64,000 nt of DNA from Margaritispora aquatica. Lineage: Eukaryota; Ascomycota; Leotiomycetes; Helotiales; Discinellaceae. Shown piece after piece: positions 1 to 12,200 of the stretch. The stretch lies in contig VJWN01000039.1 in assembly GCA_007644065.1 (NCBI GenBank), positions 211,456-275,455 on the forward strand, read 5' to 3'. The notes below the pieces were generated by a model that was given only the letters and a program-made list of their open reading frames with translations, was not told where the DNA came from and ran no database searches. Numbering within the stretch: the stretch's first letter is position 1; each line of letters starts with the position of its first letter. The translations under genes and the position numbers were made by a program.

Positions 1-429
1 CTCGAGAACAAGAAACGAACCGTGCTCAGTATCGAGTGCATCTATTTCGGCGAATGATCGCTTCAAAACGAACCGCATAAAGCGTTCCAGAAAGACAGCC
101 GTTGCTGAAGCTACATCGTTTCCTTCTGGCTCCTCATAGGGCGACTCACGGACTTCAAAGAGGAAGTCCTCACGCAGTTGTAGCAAGAGATTGCGACCTG
201 AATTCTTGATAGAAATGGCGAGACGAACGAGCCCATGGGAAATGAAGACTTGCCTTGCTCCCGACGACTTGATGGAAGAGGTAGAGCAGGAAGAAACCTT
301 AGCAGCGATGGAGCTTGCAGACGACGAGCACGACTCCTCGGAGCCATCAGAACACCATACTGTCGCAGCTTCTGAACTGTCCGAAAATATTGGCAGAGCC
401 GCTGTGTCAACGAGAGTAGAAGCCGCCAT
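1..429 (-). CDS. Unidentified protein, 5' part, runs off the left edge
   Basis: An ATG at 429-427 opens a frame that stays free of stops for 143 codons to base 1, so the gene continues beyond the window. The first 60 residues are rich in Ser, Ala, Thr and acidic residues (low complexity). A more ordered part follows, with LVRLAISIKNSG near residue 70 and an acidic stretch after it. The LVRLA..I..SG segment weakly resembles an N-terminal region seen in several fungal proteins of unknown function; this is recall, not a match. The frame contains no splice-like interruption. Two overlapping frames, 111-410 on the same strand and 191-472 on the opposite strand, are shadows. The gene is divergent from the NRPS, whose ATG is 1.8 kb away, so the two share an intergenic region. 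Function unknown. Confidence 0.5.
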   Translation of the reverse strand, partial: MAASTLVDTAALPIFSDSSEAATVWCSDGSEESCSSSASSIAAKVSSCSTSSIKSSGARQVFISHGLVRLAISIKNSGRNLLLQLREDFLFEVRESPYEEPEGNDVASATAVFLERFMRFVLKRSFAEIDALDTEHGSFLVLE

Positions 430-2222
430 CAATTTCGATTTAAAAATATGGTGGGCAATTGGACAGGTATAAAATGTCCCCAGGTCGTGCCAGGAGATTT
501 GGGCTCTTAATAGGGTGAGAGCTACGATTTTTTCAATGGATCAATAACCGAGGAGAGATTCAAGATTGGGCATTAGGGATTGGAGATTCGGATTGGTAGT
601 GTTTGCCACAGGCTACCCGTGTTGCACCTAGATCTAATCTTAAACTCCTAGAAGCATAGAGCGAATGGAAAATTGCACAATAGGTGAAGTTGGATGCGCA
701 CAGCAGCGTACAAACCCACGAAGAAGGGTCCAGGGGAGAGGTTCTCTATTGTTTGCAAGCACATCACAGCTATTCACAGCTATGCTATCATTTCAACAAG
801 AAAATTGGTCACTCGGCCACAATCAATAATCCTCTCCATCCAGCTACCCGACTTAGACAGAGAATTCCGGAAAACCATAGAACTAGGGGTGACCAGACTC
901 AAGCCGTAAGGTACATTGTGGTTGTTGAAATTTGCTATTCGATTATAGAGATCCTTCTGGCATTTTTCTTAGTAAGAAAGGTACGCTACGCCTAGCGATA
1001 ATCTACGAGTAAGACACAATGCATCCATATCACATGGCTTACGGAGGTAAACCAGATGACAAAACTTCCATCTGAACGTGTGCTAAAACCAGGTACACGC
1101 ACCCTGGTTGGCAGCCAAAAACAGATCGATCGCCGGACAAGGACTTCAGATGGAATAAGCGGAACCATATATTTTACTACTTTACTACTTTACCAGGACT
1201 AAGCTCTCTTAGCGACGGGACAATCGCCTCAACTATTATATTACTATTTTCTTACTATTACATTACTCAGATACGCACAGACACAGAGGTGCAGAGCGGC
1301 TATTCCCGTCCTCCCCGTCGTATCTCGTATCTCGCTAATCTAATCCTAGCCGCCCCATGCGCCCCATGCGCCCCAACTTATGTCATTTTCTGACCTCCAA
1401 CCTCCAGTCCTCCAGGCAGGGGATGCGACGGGGGGCGAAGCGTTACTTTACTTGCGTTTATTCTAAGCTATGGTACCTTAGGCTAAGGTACTGATCCTTC
1501 GTCTGACTTTCGGACAGACTTCCGGATTCCAGTATGCATTCCAGTATGTCCTGTGCCCTATGCCCTATGCATCTAATCCCTTTTGAGTGTACCTCCATCG
1601 TATACTATTATCAGTTAAGTCTTACTTGCGATATTTGGTCCAGGCTTAGCGATGACCCCTGCCAGCCCCCCCAACTTTGCAGATGCAGATGCAGATGCAA
1701 TCCAATACTCACCTCACCACAGCTTCGGGATTTATCCGACATGAGGGAAGGGAAGCGGCTGGGATTGCTAAGGGATAGGCATGACTTGTGCTTGTCTCTG
1801 GCTCCGATACGTGTGATGCTTGTTTGCTGTTCGCCGTGAACTTTTTTCTGCTTGCAACTAGTTGCTCGACCTAAACACAACTTATTCCACCTCATCAGCG
1901 ACTTAGTGATTTTGAACACCAGCTGCCCACCGTCGACGAGCCATCCAAGCCAAATAATCCTTTTTCTTGAAATTAACAGATTTGTATCAACTATAGCGAC
2001 TCCAAGAAAACAGACGTGGCGGATAAAAGTTACCTTCGAGCAATCGCGTTCGTACACCCTTCCTTGAAGTTCCCCTACAATACCTGATTATTATTACTGA
2101 AAAATCTCGCAGGAAGCTCCATCAGAATACCTGATTATCATATCATTACAGAAAACTTCTCACAAGAATAATAAAACCAAAAAAACTGTAAGTCCTTGAA
2201 CATACTCGAACTCTAATTTGCA
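430..2222. other. Intergenic region between the left partial gene and the NRPS; NRPS upstream region
   Basis: No convincing gene is seen. Open frames at 684-995, 1534-1839 and 1611-2057 lack domains and are low-complexity or pyrimidine-biased. Short direct repeats occur: three GCGCCCC-like units at about 1353-1375, three GCAGAT units at about 1679-1697, and an imperfect pair of about 28 bp at 2079-2104 and 2126-2155 just before the NRPS start. This stretch must hold the NRPS promoter and 5' leader, but no defined TATA box or transcription-factor site can be assigned. Confidence 0.6.
2079..2155 (+). repeat. Imperfect direct repeat upstream of the NRPS start codon
   Basis: Two copies beginning AATACCTGATTAT and ending in a TTACTGAAAA- or TTACAGAAAA-like tail lie at 2079-2104 and 2126-2155, 47 bp apart and 68 bp before the ATG. 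They could lie in the 5' leader or promoter. The repeat is visible by eye; any regulatory role is a guess. Confidence 0.45.
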
Positions 2223-5200
2223 ATGGCCACTGCACAGATTGCTGTTTATTCGCAAATGGCGGAAATCGTTGATGATCCTCAACCATATGCTGGAAACTTC
2301 ATGGCGAAGGACTTGGAGCCTTGCTATTTTCCTGTGCTCACCGATGGTGTTCTTACTGAGAGAGCAACTGAGAGTATTACGGTTCCATTCGACAACTTGC
2401 GCGCCGAAGCATTTTGCAAGGAAATTCATATGAGTATCCCACGTCTTGTAAAGGCTGCTTGGATCTTGGTCTTGAAGTTGTATGCCGGTGCCGACAAACC
2501 ATGTTTTGGCTACATCGATACGCAAGCTCAGAACGGCGTCCTCCTCTGCTATGCCGACACAGAAAATGGAGCAACAACAATCAGTCGCCTGTTGAAAGGG
2601 CTGCGACTCGAGTCCTTTACTTTGAATGAAGGGCATCAGAAGAAGCAGGATCAGATCCCATTCGACACTATCATCTGCTTGACCAGTAAAGCACCAACCT
2701 TGGAACATGGCCCAAATATACCTCACATATGCGTCGTCATCGATGCCACAGCAATGCTCACCACGATTTCTTTGAAGTTCCAAACGACTCACTTGGGCCC
2801 CGGGCATGCAGTTAGCCTTGCTGCAACCCTTTCTCAGACCATTCGTTCTATCATAGAAGCTTCTGAGATTGAAACTACAACTATTGAGCATCTAGACTTC
2901 CTTGGCGAGGATCGTAGGCATCAGATGATTCAGAACAACGCGGCTGTCCCTGAGCCTATACGAACTACTGCTCACGCACTTATCTCCGAGCGTGCTATCA
3001 AAAGCCCTAAATCACCTGCAGTCGATGGCTGGGATGGTCAATTCACTTACCAACAGCTTGAAAATATCGCATCTCGTCTAGCCAATCACCTCATCTCTCT
3101 CGGTATCGGACCAGAAATCATTGTTCTGCTTTGCTTCGAGAAATCTACTTGGACTATCGTCTCGATGCTTGCCGTCATGAAAGCTGGAGGAGGAATGACC
3201 TTCTTAGAACCTTCGCATCCCGCTACAAGATTGGAAGGCATAATTGCTCAAACAAAGGCATCAGTCATACTTGTGTCGCCAAAGTATGAAGCCATGTGGA
3301 AAGGCCGCGTCAACACCGTGATTCCCGTCTCCAACGAGGGAATCGAGAAACTGCCATTTACTTATTCACTTCCTGTCACCGGAACAGCACCACACAATAT
3401 TCTTTACATAATCTTCACTTCTGGAAGTACTGGGACACCTAAAGGTGTCATGGTACCACACAATTCATTCCTCGCAGGAGTTCTTCACCAAGCAAAGCAA
3501 GGTGGTATGATCAATAGTGCATCACGAGTGCTTCAGCTTGCGTCCTACACTTTCGACGTGTCAATTCTGGAGACTTTGACTGCGCTAGTTCTCGGTGCAT
3601 GCATTTGCGTACCGTCGGAAGCGTCTCTCACCGACAGCAGCAAGGGTGGTATTGCCAGTGCAATCAACACATACAAAGCTAGCTGGACATTTCTAACGCC
3701 CTCTTTGGCTAAGATTGTCAGTCCCTCCGACATTCCTACATTGAGGACTCTCGTCTTAGGAGGCGAAGCTCTCTCAAAGGAAGACGTCGAACAATGGGCG
3801 AACCACCTACAACTCGCAAATGGTTACGGTCCCTCTGAATGTTCGATTGCAGCGACCTGTAATCCAAGGCTTAGCTTCGATTCGGACCCAGCTAACATCG
3901 GACGACCCATGGGTGGGGTCACATGGGTGGTCAAACCAGACGACCACAATGTGCTCGTACCAATAGGAGTAATAGGAGAACTTCTTGTCGAAGGCCCCAT
4001 ACTTGCTCGTGGATACCTAGGAGATGAAATTAAGACCAAAACTGCCTTTATTGAGGCTCCTGGTTTTATTCGGGACTCTTCAAAGCGTATGTACAAGACT
4101 GGCGACCTCGTTCGGGCGAACCTGGATGGCTCGCTTACCTTCGTCGGTCGCAAAGATACGCAAGCTAAAGTGCGTGGACAGCGCATAGAATTGGGCGCTG
4201 TAGAGCACTTACTTCAGGGGCATAGCGAAGTCAGTCATGTAATTGTGTTGTTACCATCGTTAGGAAAGCTGAAGAAAAAGTTGATCGCAGTGGTGGCGAC
4301 CAAGCGGAGCATTAGTAGCCCATGGACTCAAATATCATTGCTTAAAGCTCCAGGGACGGCTGTACTGATTAAAGATATGGCGAAGAAACTGGCTGCTCAG
4401 GTTCCGGGTTATATGGTCCCAACGACTTGGCTGCTGGTTGAAGGGATCCCTCTCATGAGCTCTGGAAAATTGAATCGCGTCGCAGTTTCGCGGTGGGTTC
4501 AAGAGATGGACGATATAACGTACTTAGACGCCATGGACCAAGAAGAAGATATAGAAAATATGGCGGATGTGAAGGGTGCGGCTCAGAACGTTGGAACTTC
4601 TTCCATTCAAGAGAAGCTTTTCAAAGTACTGGGACATGTGCTCAATCTTCCTGCGGAAAAACTCAAACCTCATCGCAGCTTTATCAGCCTAGGTGGTGAC
4701 TCCATCTCTGCCATGCAGGTTGTGTCAAGAAGTCGCGTGAACGGCGTCGCTATATCCACAAAGGACGTTTTGACTGCGAAAACGATTGCTCAGCTCGTGA
4801 GCTTGGCCCGAGAAAGCGGGAGTTCCTCACTAATAAAGGAGGAAACCTTCGATCACCTTTTCGGGCTCAGCCCGGTTCAGACTATGTTCTTTGATGCTGC
4901 TGCACATGGGCTGAATGATGGTGAAACACACTACAATCAAAGTTTTTTGATTCGGTTAGAGAGGAGAATGCCAGTCAAGAAAGTAGCGAATGCGGTTGAA
5001 GAGGTCGTGGCTCGTCATTCGATGCTTCGAGCAAGATTTACCAAGGACGAGAGTGGGAAATGGTCTCAGTACGTCCCGAAGGAAGTTATGGGCACGTACG
5101 GCTTTACTCTAGTGAACCAAACCGACATGAAGCAAATCGCGGCAACCGCTTCACTTCGCCAGACGAGTCTTAATATTGAAACTGGTCCAGTATTTACAGC

Positions 5201-6210
5201 GGACTTTTTTACCTCTGGTAACGAAGATGCACAGATGCTTTTCCTTGTTGGACATCATCTTGTTGTCGATTGGGTCTCGTGGCGCATCATTCTAAAAGAT
5301 CTCGAGGACTTGCTCGTCTTTGGGCAAGTCACTTCAGAGAAACCTTTACCATATCAGACTTGGCTACAACTGCAGCAAGAACATGCTGTTCACAACTTTT
5401 CTCCACAAATATCTTTTCCGTACGCTGTGTCTAGTCCCAATTATGCTTATTGGGGTATGAACGACAACAACGCTCTCGCATTAAACACGACACAGAATAC
5501 TACTCAGGCGATCTTCAAACTCGACAGCCAAATGACCTCAAGACTTCTTCAGGATGTTCACCATGCACTTCGTACAGAGCCACTAGAACTCTTCATTGCC
5601 GCACTCCTCTATTCGTTCTCACACACATTTCAGGATCGTTCTTCGGCAACTATCTTCCGTGAAGGTCACGGCCGTGAACCATGGGCTGATGAAATCGATG
5701 TATCCGGCACAGTCGGTTGGTTCACCACCGTGCATCCATTTCCAGCAGTGGTAACCAATGATCAAACTTTCGAGCAAGTACTGAAGCACGTCAAGGATGT
5801 TCGCCGAGCTATTAAAGCAAACGGCTTCCCGTACTTCGCCTCACGATACTATCATGACGAAGGAAAGAAGGAGTTTGGTGAACATGAGCCTGTGGAGATT
5901 ACATTTGATTACCTTGGTTTGTATCAGCAACTAGAGCGCTCCGATGCTCTTCTGAGGAAAGAAGAGTGGCCCCAAAACATTCAACCCTCCGACGTCGGAC
6001 GAGATCTCCACAGGACAACAATATTTGAGATCACTGCTGAAGTAGTCAAAGGAGAGTTGTTGTTTACTTTCGACCACTGTAAGTATATGGAGCATAAATC
6101 TCGTATCGATGAATGGGTCGCTACTACCAAAAATACACTGATTAGTGTCGCTGAAGAAACGCTTCGGCTACGGCGGCAGGCAACTCTCAGTGACTTCCCA
6201 CTTCTACACC
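2223..6210 (+). other. NRPS N-terminal C-remnant and module 1 (A1-T1-E1)
   Basis: The first about 240 residues look like the C-terminal half of a condensation domain without an active-site motif, as seen at the start of other fungal NRPSs. A1 spans about 2960-4490 (FTSGSTG near 3411, TGDL near 4097). Its ten-residue code, read by alignment to GrsA positions 235-331 and 517, is D-V-L-F-V-G-G-I-A-K. T1 has LGGDSISAMQ near 4690. E1 spans about 4850-6200 with HHLVVDWVSW near 5252, so the starter residue should be converted to the D form. Confidence 0.9.
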
Positions 6211-9200
6211 TCCAAAACTACCAAGAGCTAGATGTCTTAGTCCAGGATCGGCTCTGCAACGCTGGCATTGATGACATCAATGCTGTTGATGATATATATC
6301 CTACATCCTCGATGCAACAGGGACTTTTGATCGCTCAAATCAAATCTCCGAAGTTTTATCAATACCATGTAGTCCAAGAAATTGAAGCTGCAGATATCAC
6401 TACCTTCGTCAATATAGAGCGCCTGATGGTAGCCTGGCAAAAGGTTGTTAACACTCACTCAGCACTACGGACAACCTTCATTCGCAGCGTATCTGGGGAG
6501 CGGGTCTTTGATCAGGTCGTTCTCAATCACGTCACCGCAGACATGTCCCATTCGAAGCATATCACGAAGAAAGAAGCACTCGACTTCTTTGCTGCGCAAA
6601 CGTACGTTACTTTCGACAAATGTAACATCCCCCACCGTCTCAGCATTGCTGAGGTCGCTGGCGGACCCGTTCTGGTCAAGATCGAGATCAACCATGCCAT
6701 TGTGGATGGTGCATCTATGGCCATCGTTATTGCTGACTTATGTGCTGCATACGAAGATACTGAATACAATCGAGTCGGCGTACCCTTTGCAGACCACGTA
6801 TCTTGGCTTCAGGAGCAGGTTAACACTGAAGACTCGATCCACTACTGGAATGAATACCTAATCGGTCAGGACCCCACCATATTTCCGCTCCTCAATGATG
6901 GAGTAAAAATGGAACCGGATCAGGCTGACCTCCGTATCGTCACACTTGAACTTGGTCCAGAAACAACTTCTAAGATGCGCAATCTTGCTTCTGCTGAAGG
7001 CATAACTGTTTCAAATATCTTTCTTCTAGCATGGAGTCTCGTGCTCCAGGAGTATACTGCGTCAGAACGCATTGCCTTCGGGTTTTTGGCTTCTGGTCGT
7101 GATGGTTCTCTTACTGATACTAACCGCTCCGTTGGTGCGTTCATCAGCATGCTGATATGCGCTGTAAATCTGAGCCGTACAGTGACTCTCGGCGAGCTTT
7201 TGCATATCATCCAAGATGATCTTATGAACAGCATTGCTCATCAGCATTGTAGCTTAGCGAAGATCCAGCATTCACTTGGACTACCACATGGACAAAATCT
7301 ATTCAACACGCTCTTATCTTTTCAGGCAGTCCACAGCGGAGATATAGATTCGAACGCCAGTCTTAAGTTCTCCAAAGTTACAGAGCATGATCCCACTGAA
7401 TATGATATCACCATCAATATTTTCTCTTCTGATACCAGCACCTCGGCTAATCTGGCCTACTGGACCAATTCGTTCTCAGACACACAAGCAAACAATATCG
7501 CAGAAACTTTCCACCATGCATTGAATCTTATAATTGACCAACCCCATTCTCATGTTGGATCTATCGATCTGTTGAGCCAGAACCACCTCAGGCAGATCCT
7601 CGCCTGGAACAGCACGCAACTAGAGCCTGAAAACTCGTGTCTACACCATTTTGTTGAAACACAAGTAGCACGCCAGCCACATGCACCCGCAATTAATGGA
7701 TTTGATGGTAACTTCACCTACCTCGAGCTTGACACGATTTCCAATAAACTGGCTCAACATCTTGCACTTCACGCGAATATCGGGCCCAACTCCCTTGTTC
7801 CTTTCTGCTTCGACAAATCAACTTACGCAATTATTGCAATGCTGGCTATCCTGAAAGCTGGTGGTGCTTGTGTAGCACTTAACCCTGCTCACCCCAACGA
7901 TCGTTTGAAGGGGCTCATTTGGGATGTATCTGCGAAAGCGATACTTGCTAGTCCAGCGCACATACAAAGATTTAACGGCTTAGTCGACCAGACCGTGGAA
8001 GTCTCGCCTGACTCTCTCGCACTACTACCAAGTTTAAATCATGACCACTCAGGCTGGAATCTTAGAGCCCAGCCTAGTCATCCTGGTTTTGTGGTTTTTA
8101 CCTCAGGCTCTACAGGGAAACCTAAAGGCATCGTCCTGTCGCATACCGCTCTTAGCAGCTCCGCGCGAGATCACGCGTCAGTAATGAGAATCGATGCTCA
8201 CACGCGAGCGCTACAATTTGCGGCTTACACCTTTGACGTCTCTATTGGCGAGATCTTCACGACTTTAGCAAATGGTGGATGTGTCTGCGTTCCTTCGGAC
8301 CAAGATCGTTTGAACAATCTTGCAAGGGTAATAAACGACATGCAAGTTAATTGGGCGTATCTTACACCTACTGTTGCTACCATGATTCAGCCTCAACAAG
8401 TTAGTCTAACGACACTCTGCTTAGGAGGCGAGGCATTAAGACAGGAGAATATCATAACATGGGCTGATCACGTATATCTCATCAACATCTATGGTCCTGC
8501 GGAGACTACTATCTGGTCTACTGCGCTAGCCGGAATATCTCGTGATACTCCTGCTGCTACCATCGGTACATCAACAGGGCGAAGCTCATCGATGTGGGTC
8601 ACTAATGCGATGGATTACAACAGGCTCTGTCCGATCGGTGTTGTGGGAGAACTTCTCATCGAGGGTCCTCTTCTTGCTGACCGTTATATAAACGATCCCG
8701 AGCGGACAAAAGCCTCATTCATTGAAAATCCTACTTGGGCCAGTGGTGGCAGTATTCGTCGCTTTTATCGTTCAGGCGATTTGGTACGATACAACTCTAC
8801 TGGAACTTTGGATTTCATAGGTCGTAAAGACACACAAATCAAGCTTCACGGACAGCGCATCGAGCTTGGAGAGATTGAATTTCATCTAAAACCTGCAATG
8901 TTCTCTTGTGGAGTGACTGATGCTGTAGTTGAGATGGTTAATCTCGAAAAATTCGTGCTTCTGATAGCTTTCTTTACCACAGGGCAAGACGAAATTGAGA
9001 CACAAAATGGTGGAAGCAGATTCCTGGAGGCTATACCAGCTGCGGTGCAGAATAGTTTGGCTCGTATTGAGAGCTTGATAGGCGAGCAGCTCCCAACCTA
9101 TATGGTACCTCAAATCTACGTTCCCATCAACCATATGCCAACAACCGTGTCTGGTAAACTCGACCGCAAGGCACTGCGACAAATGACATCGGAACTTTCC

Positions 9201-12200
9201 CCTGAGCAACTAGCTAGATATGCATCTTCAGAGGCGGAAAAGCGCGCCCCCGAAACCAAAATGGAAAGAAGACTTCAGGAAATATGGGCTAAGTGTATGG
9301 CCATAGCTCCTGAGTCCATTAGTTGCGAATCTAATTTCTTCCGTCTTGGAGGCGATTCCGTGGTTGCGATGAGACTCGTTGCGGCTGCTCGTACCCAAGG
9401 TGTAATTCTCGAAGTTGGTGATATCTTCCGGCATCCACGATTGACGGACATGGCTGTTATTGCTTCGGCCAGCCAAGACTCGGATCCTTCAGCAGAATTT
9501 ATTGCGCCTTTTGTACTCCTGGGGCATCATTTTGAAAGCTTGTTACAATCTGCCACCTTACAGGCTTATTTGGACAATATCGCTGCGGAATGTGGAGTTG
9601 ATAGGGACAGACTTGTAGATGCGTACCCCTGTACGCCACTTCAAGAAGGCTTGCTTGCTCTCTCAGTCAAACAGCCTGGGACTTACGTTGCCCAGAACGT
9701 GTTTCGTATATCAAATTCTGTGGATATTGGTACATTCATGAATGCATGGAAGATAGTAGTCTCTTCGATCGATATTTTAAGGACACGAATTGTATACTCA
9801 GAGCCAGCCGGGGCTGTCCAGGCCGTCATTCGGGAAGAAATCACCTGGCAACATGGAACGTCGCTCCAAGAATACCTTCAAAAGGACAAAGAAATTCCTA
9901 TGCAATTTGGAAGTCCTCTTACTCATTATGCCATAATTGAAGATGACTCTGAGAGATTTTTTGTCTGGACCGCTCACCACGCAGTGTATGATGGCATCGC
10001 GCTACAAGCTATCTTGGAGAAAGTTGCCCAAGCGCAGAGTGGAGCTGAGACCATTCAACACTCTCCATTCAACACATTTAGTAAGTATCTATTGAACACC
10101 GATACCGTGAGGGAAAAGGAATATTGGCAATCTCAGCTCGAAGGCGCACAACCGGCGGCTTTCCCTGAAACAAAATCAGTGACTATTAGCAACGGAAATG
10201 ATGTAAAATCATACACACACGAACTTCACTATTGTGAAAAGGCAACCGCTTCTCTCGGTATAACTCTCTCGACAATTCTACGCGCTGCTTGGGCTATAGT
10301 CGTCGCCCGCTACTCGGATTCTAAGGAGGCTGTCTTTGGAGTCACGCTCACGGGCCGCAATGCTCCTATTGACTGTATCGAGAACTTGATTGGGCCAATT
10401 GTCACAACTGTTCCTCTTCGTATCCAACTTCGGGATGATCTACCTGTCGTCAAGCTGCTTGAATCAACGCAAAAACAAGCAGTCGATATGATACCCTTTG
10501 AGCACACAGGGCTGCAAAATATCAGTCATATGGATGAATCGACACTGAATGCATGTGGTTTTCGCACCCTTCTTGTTGTACAGCCGATTGACCGAGCTAA
10601 TGCTCATGATCTTGGACTTGAAAGAACACGCGGTATTGAGCAAAGTTTTCACAGTTATCCACTTGTTCTCGAGTGCAATATTCTCAGTAATAGCAAAGCA
10701 GAAATAGAAGTCGAGTATGACGCTGGAATTATTTCAGAAGAAGCCCTAAGATTCGTCTTGAACCAATTCGGAAGCCTTGTCAGTCAAATTAGCAATGTCA
10801 CGGCCGCCTCTAGCTTGAAGACGGGCGATCTCAATATGCTCAGTGCCCAAGACCTAGCTCAAATCCGGGAATGGAATGAAGTCTACCCGGAATCAGTGAA
10901 CGCGACTTTACACGAGATGGTTGAGAGACAAGTAATGAAGACTCCCAACACAGTTGCGGTTGATGGACATGACGGTTGTCTGACTTACAAACATCTGGAT
11001 TATCTTGCAACGAAATTATCACATCACCTTACACGCGATTTTTCAATAGGTCCTGAAAGCATGGTCCCTTTCTGCTTTGACAAGTCTATCTGGGCAATCG
11101 TCGCCATGTATGCCGTGCTTAAGTCTGGGGGTGCTTGCGTGGCCTTAAATCCTTCTCATCCCTTCGATAGACTACAGGATATTATCGAACAAACTTCAGC
11201 GTCACTAGTTTTAATCGGGCCTGCCTATCGCAACAAGTTCATTAATCTCGCCGCCGATACACTTTGTGTAGACGAACAGGCGCTTGATGCTCTCCCTGCG
11301 GTCAATAGCAAAGATATTCGAACAACCGCATCTCCCGACAACGTTGGCTTTGTTGTTTTTACATCAGTAAGTGGTATCCTTTTCTCGAATTTGTTGTTTC
11401 CAGATGTGTATTATTTAAGACATATCTCAAGTTTTGTATCCAAGGCTTTAAAAATTAGCTCCTAGACCATAGCTTCGAGGATTCAGCATCTTTCAAAATA
11501 TATGTGCTAATTTCCCCTTAGGGTTCTACTGGAAAGCCGAAAGGTATCTCTCTCGAGCACCGTGCGTTGTGCACGAGTGCCCGCGAACACGGCAAAGTTA
11601 TGCGTATATCCGAGGCAAGAGTCCTTCAATTCGCAGCATATACTTTTGATGTATCAATTGGAGAGATCTTTACGACTTTAATTCACGGCGGCTGTGTGTG
11701 TGTGCCATCGGAGACTGCGAGAATGAGCAACCTTATTGGTGTTATTAATGAGATGCGCATCGATTGGGCCTACTTAACGCCAACTGTCGCTACGTTATTA
11801 GAGCATCCTTCTAGAGTACCTACTCTTAAGACACTTTGTCTTGGTGGCGAGCCTGTTACACAGGAGAATGTTGAGCTGTGGGCCGATCATGTCTACCTTG
11901 TCAATATTTACGGCCCAGCGGAGACTACAATTTGGTCGACTGCTATGAAATCTTTGACTTCAATGACTTCAGCCGCTAATATCGGTTACGGTATTGGTGC
12001 TTTAGTCTGGATTGTTGATTCCCATAAGCAAAAGCTCGCTCCCATCGGCTGTCTGGGAGAGATTTACATTGAAGGTCCTCTCTTAGCCCGTGGTTATCTC
12101 AATGATCCCAATAGAACTCAGGCATCATTCATTGAAAATCCAGAATGGATTTCGAAGCCAGAAAATACCAGGAGATTCTACAAGACAGGCGACTTAGGCA

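Noticed and set aside
684..995. Open frames upstream of the NRPS (684-995, 694-909, 1534-1839, 1611-2057)
   Set aside because: Low-complexity translations, overlapping frames on both strands, no domain, no splice context.
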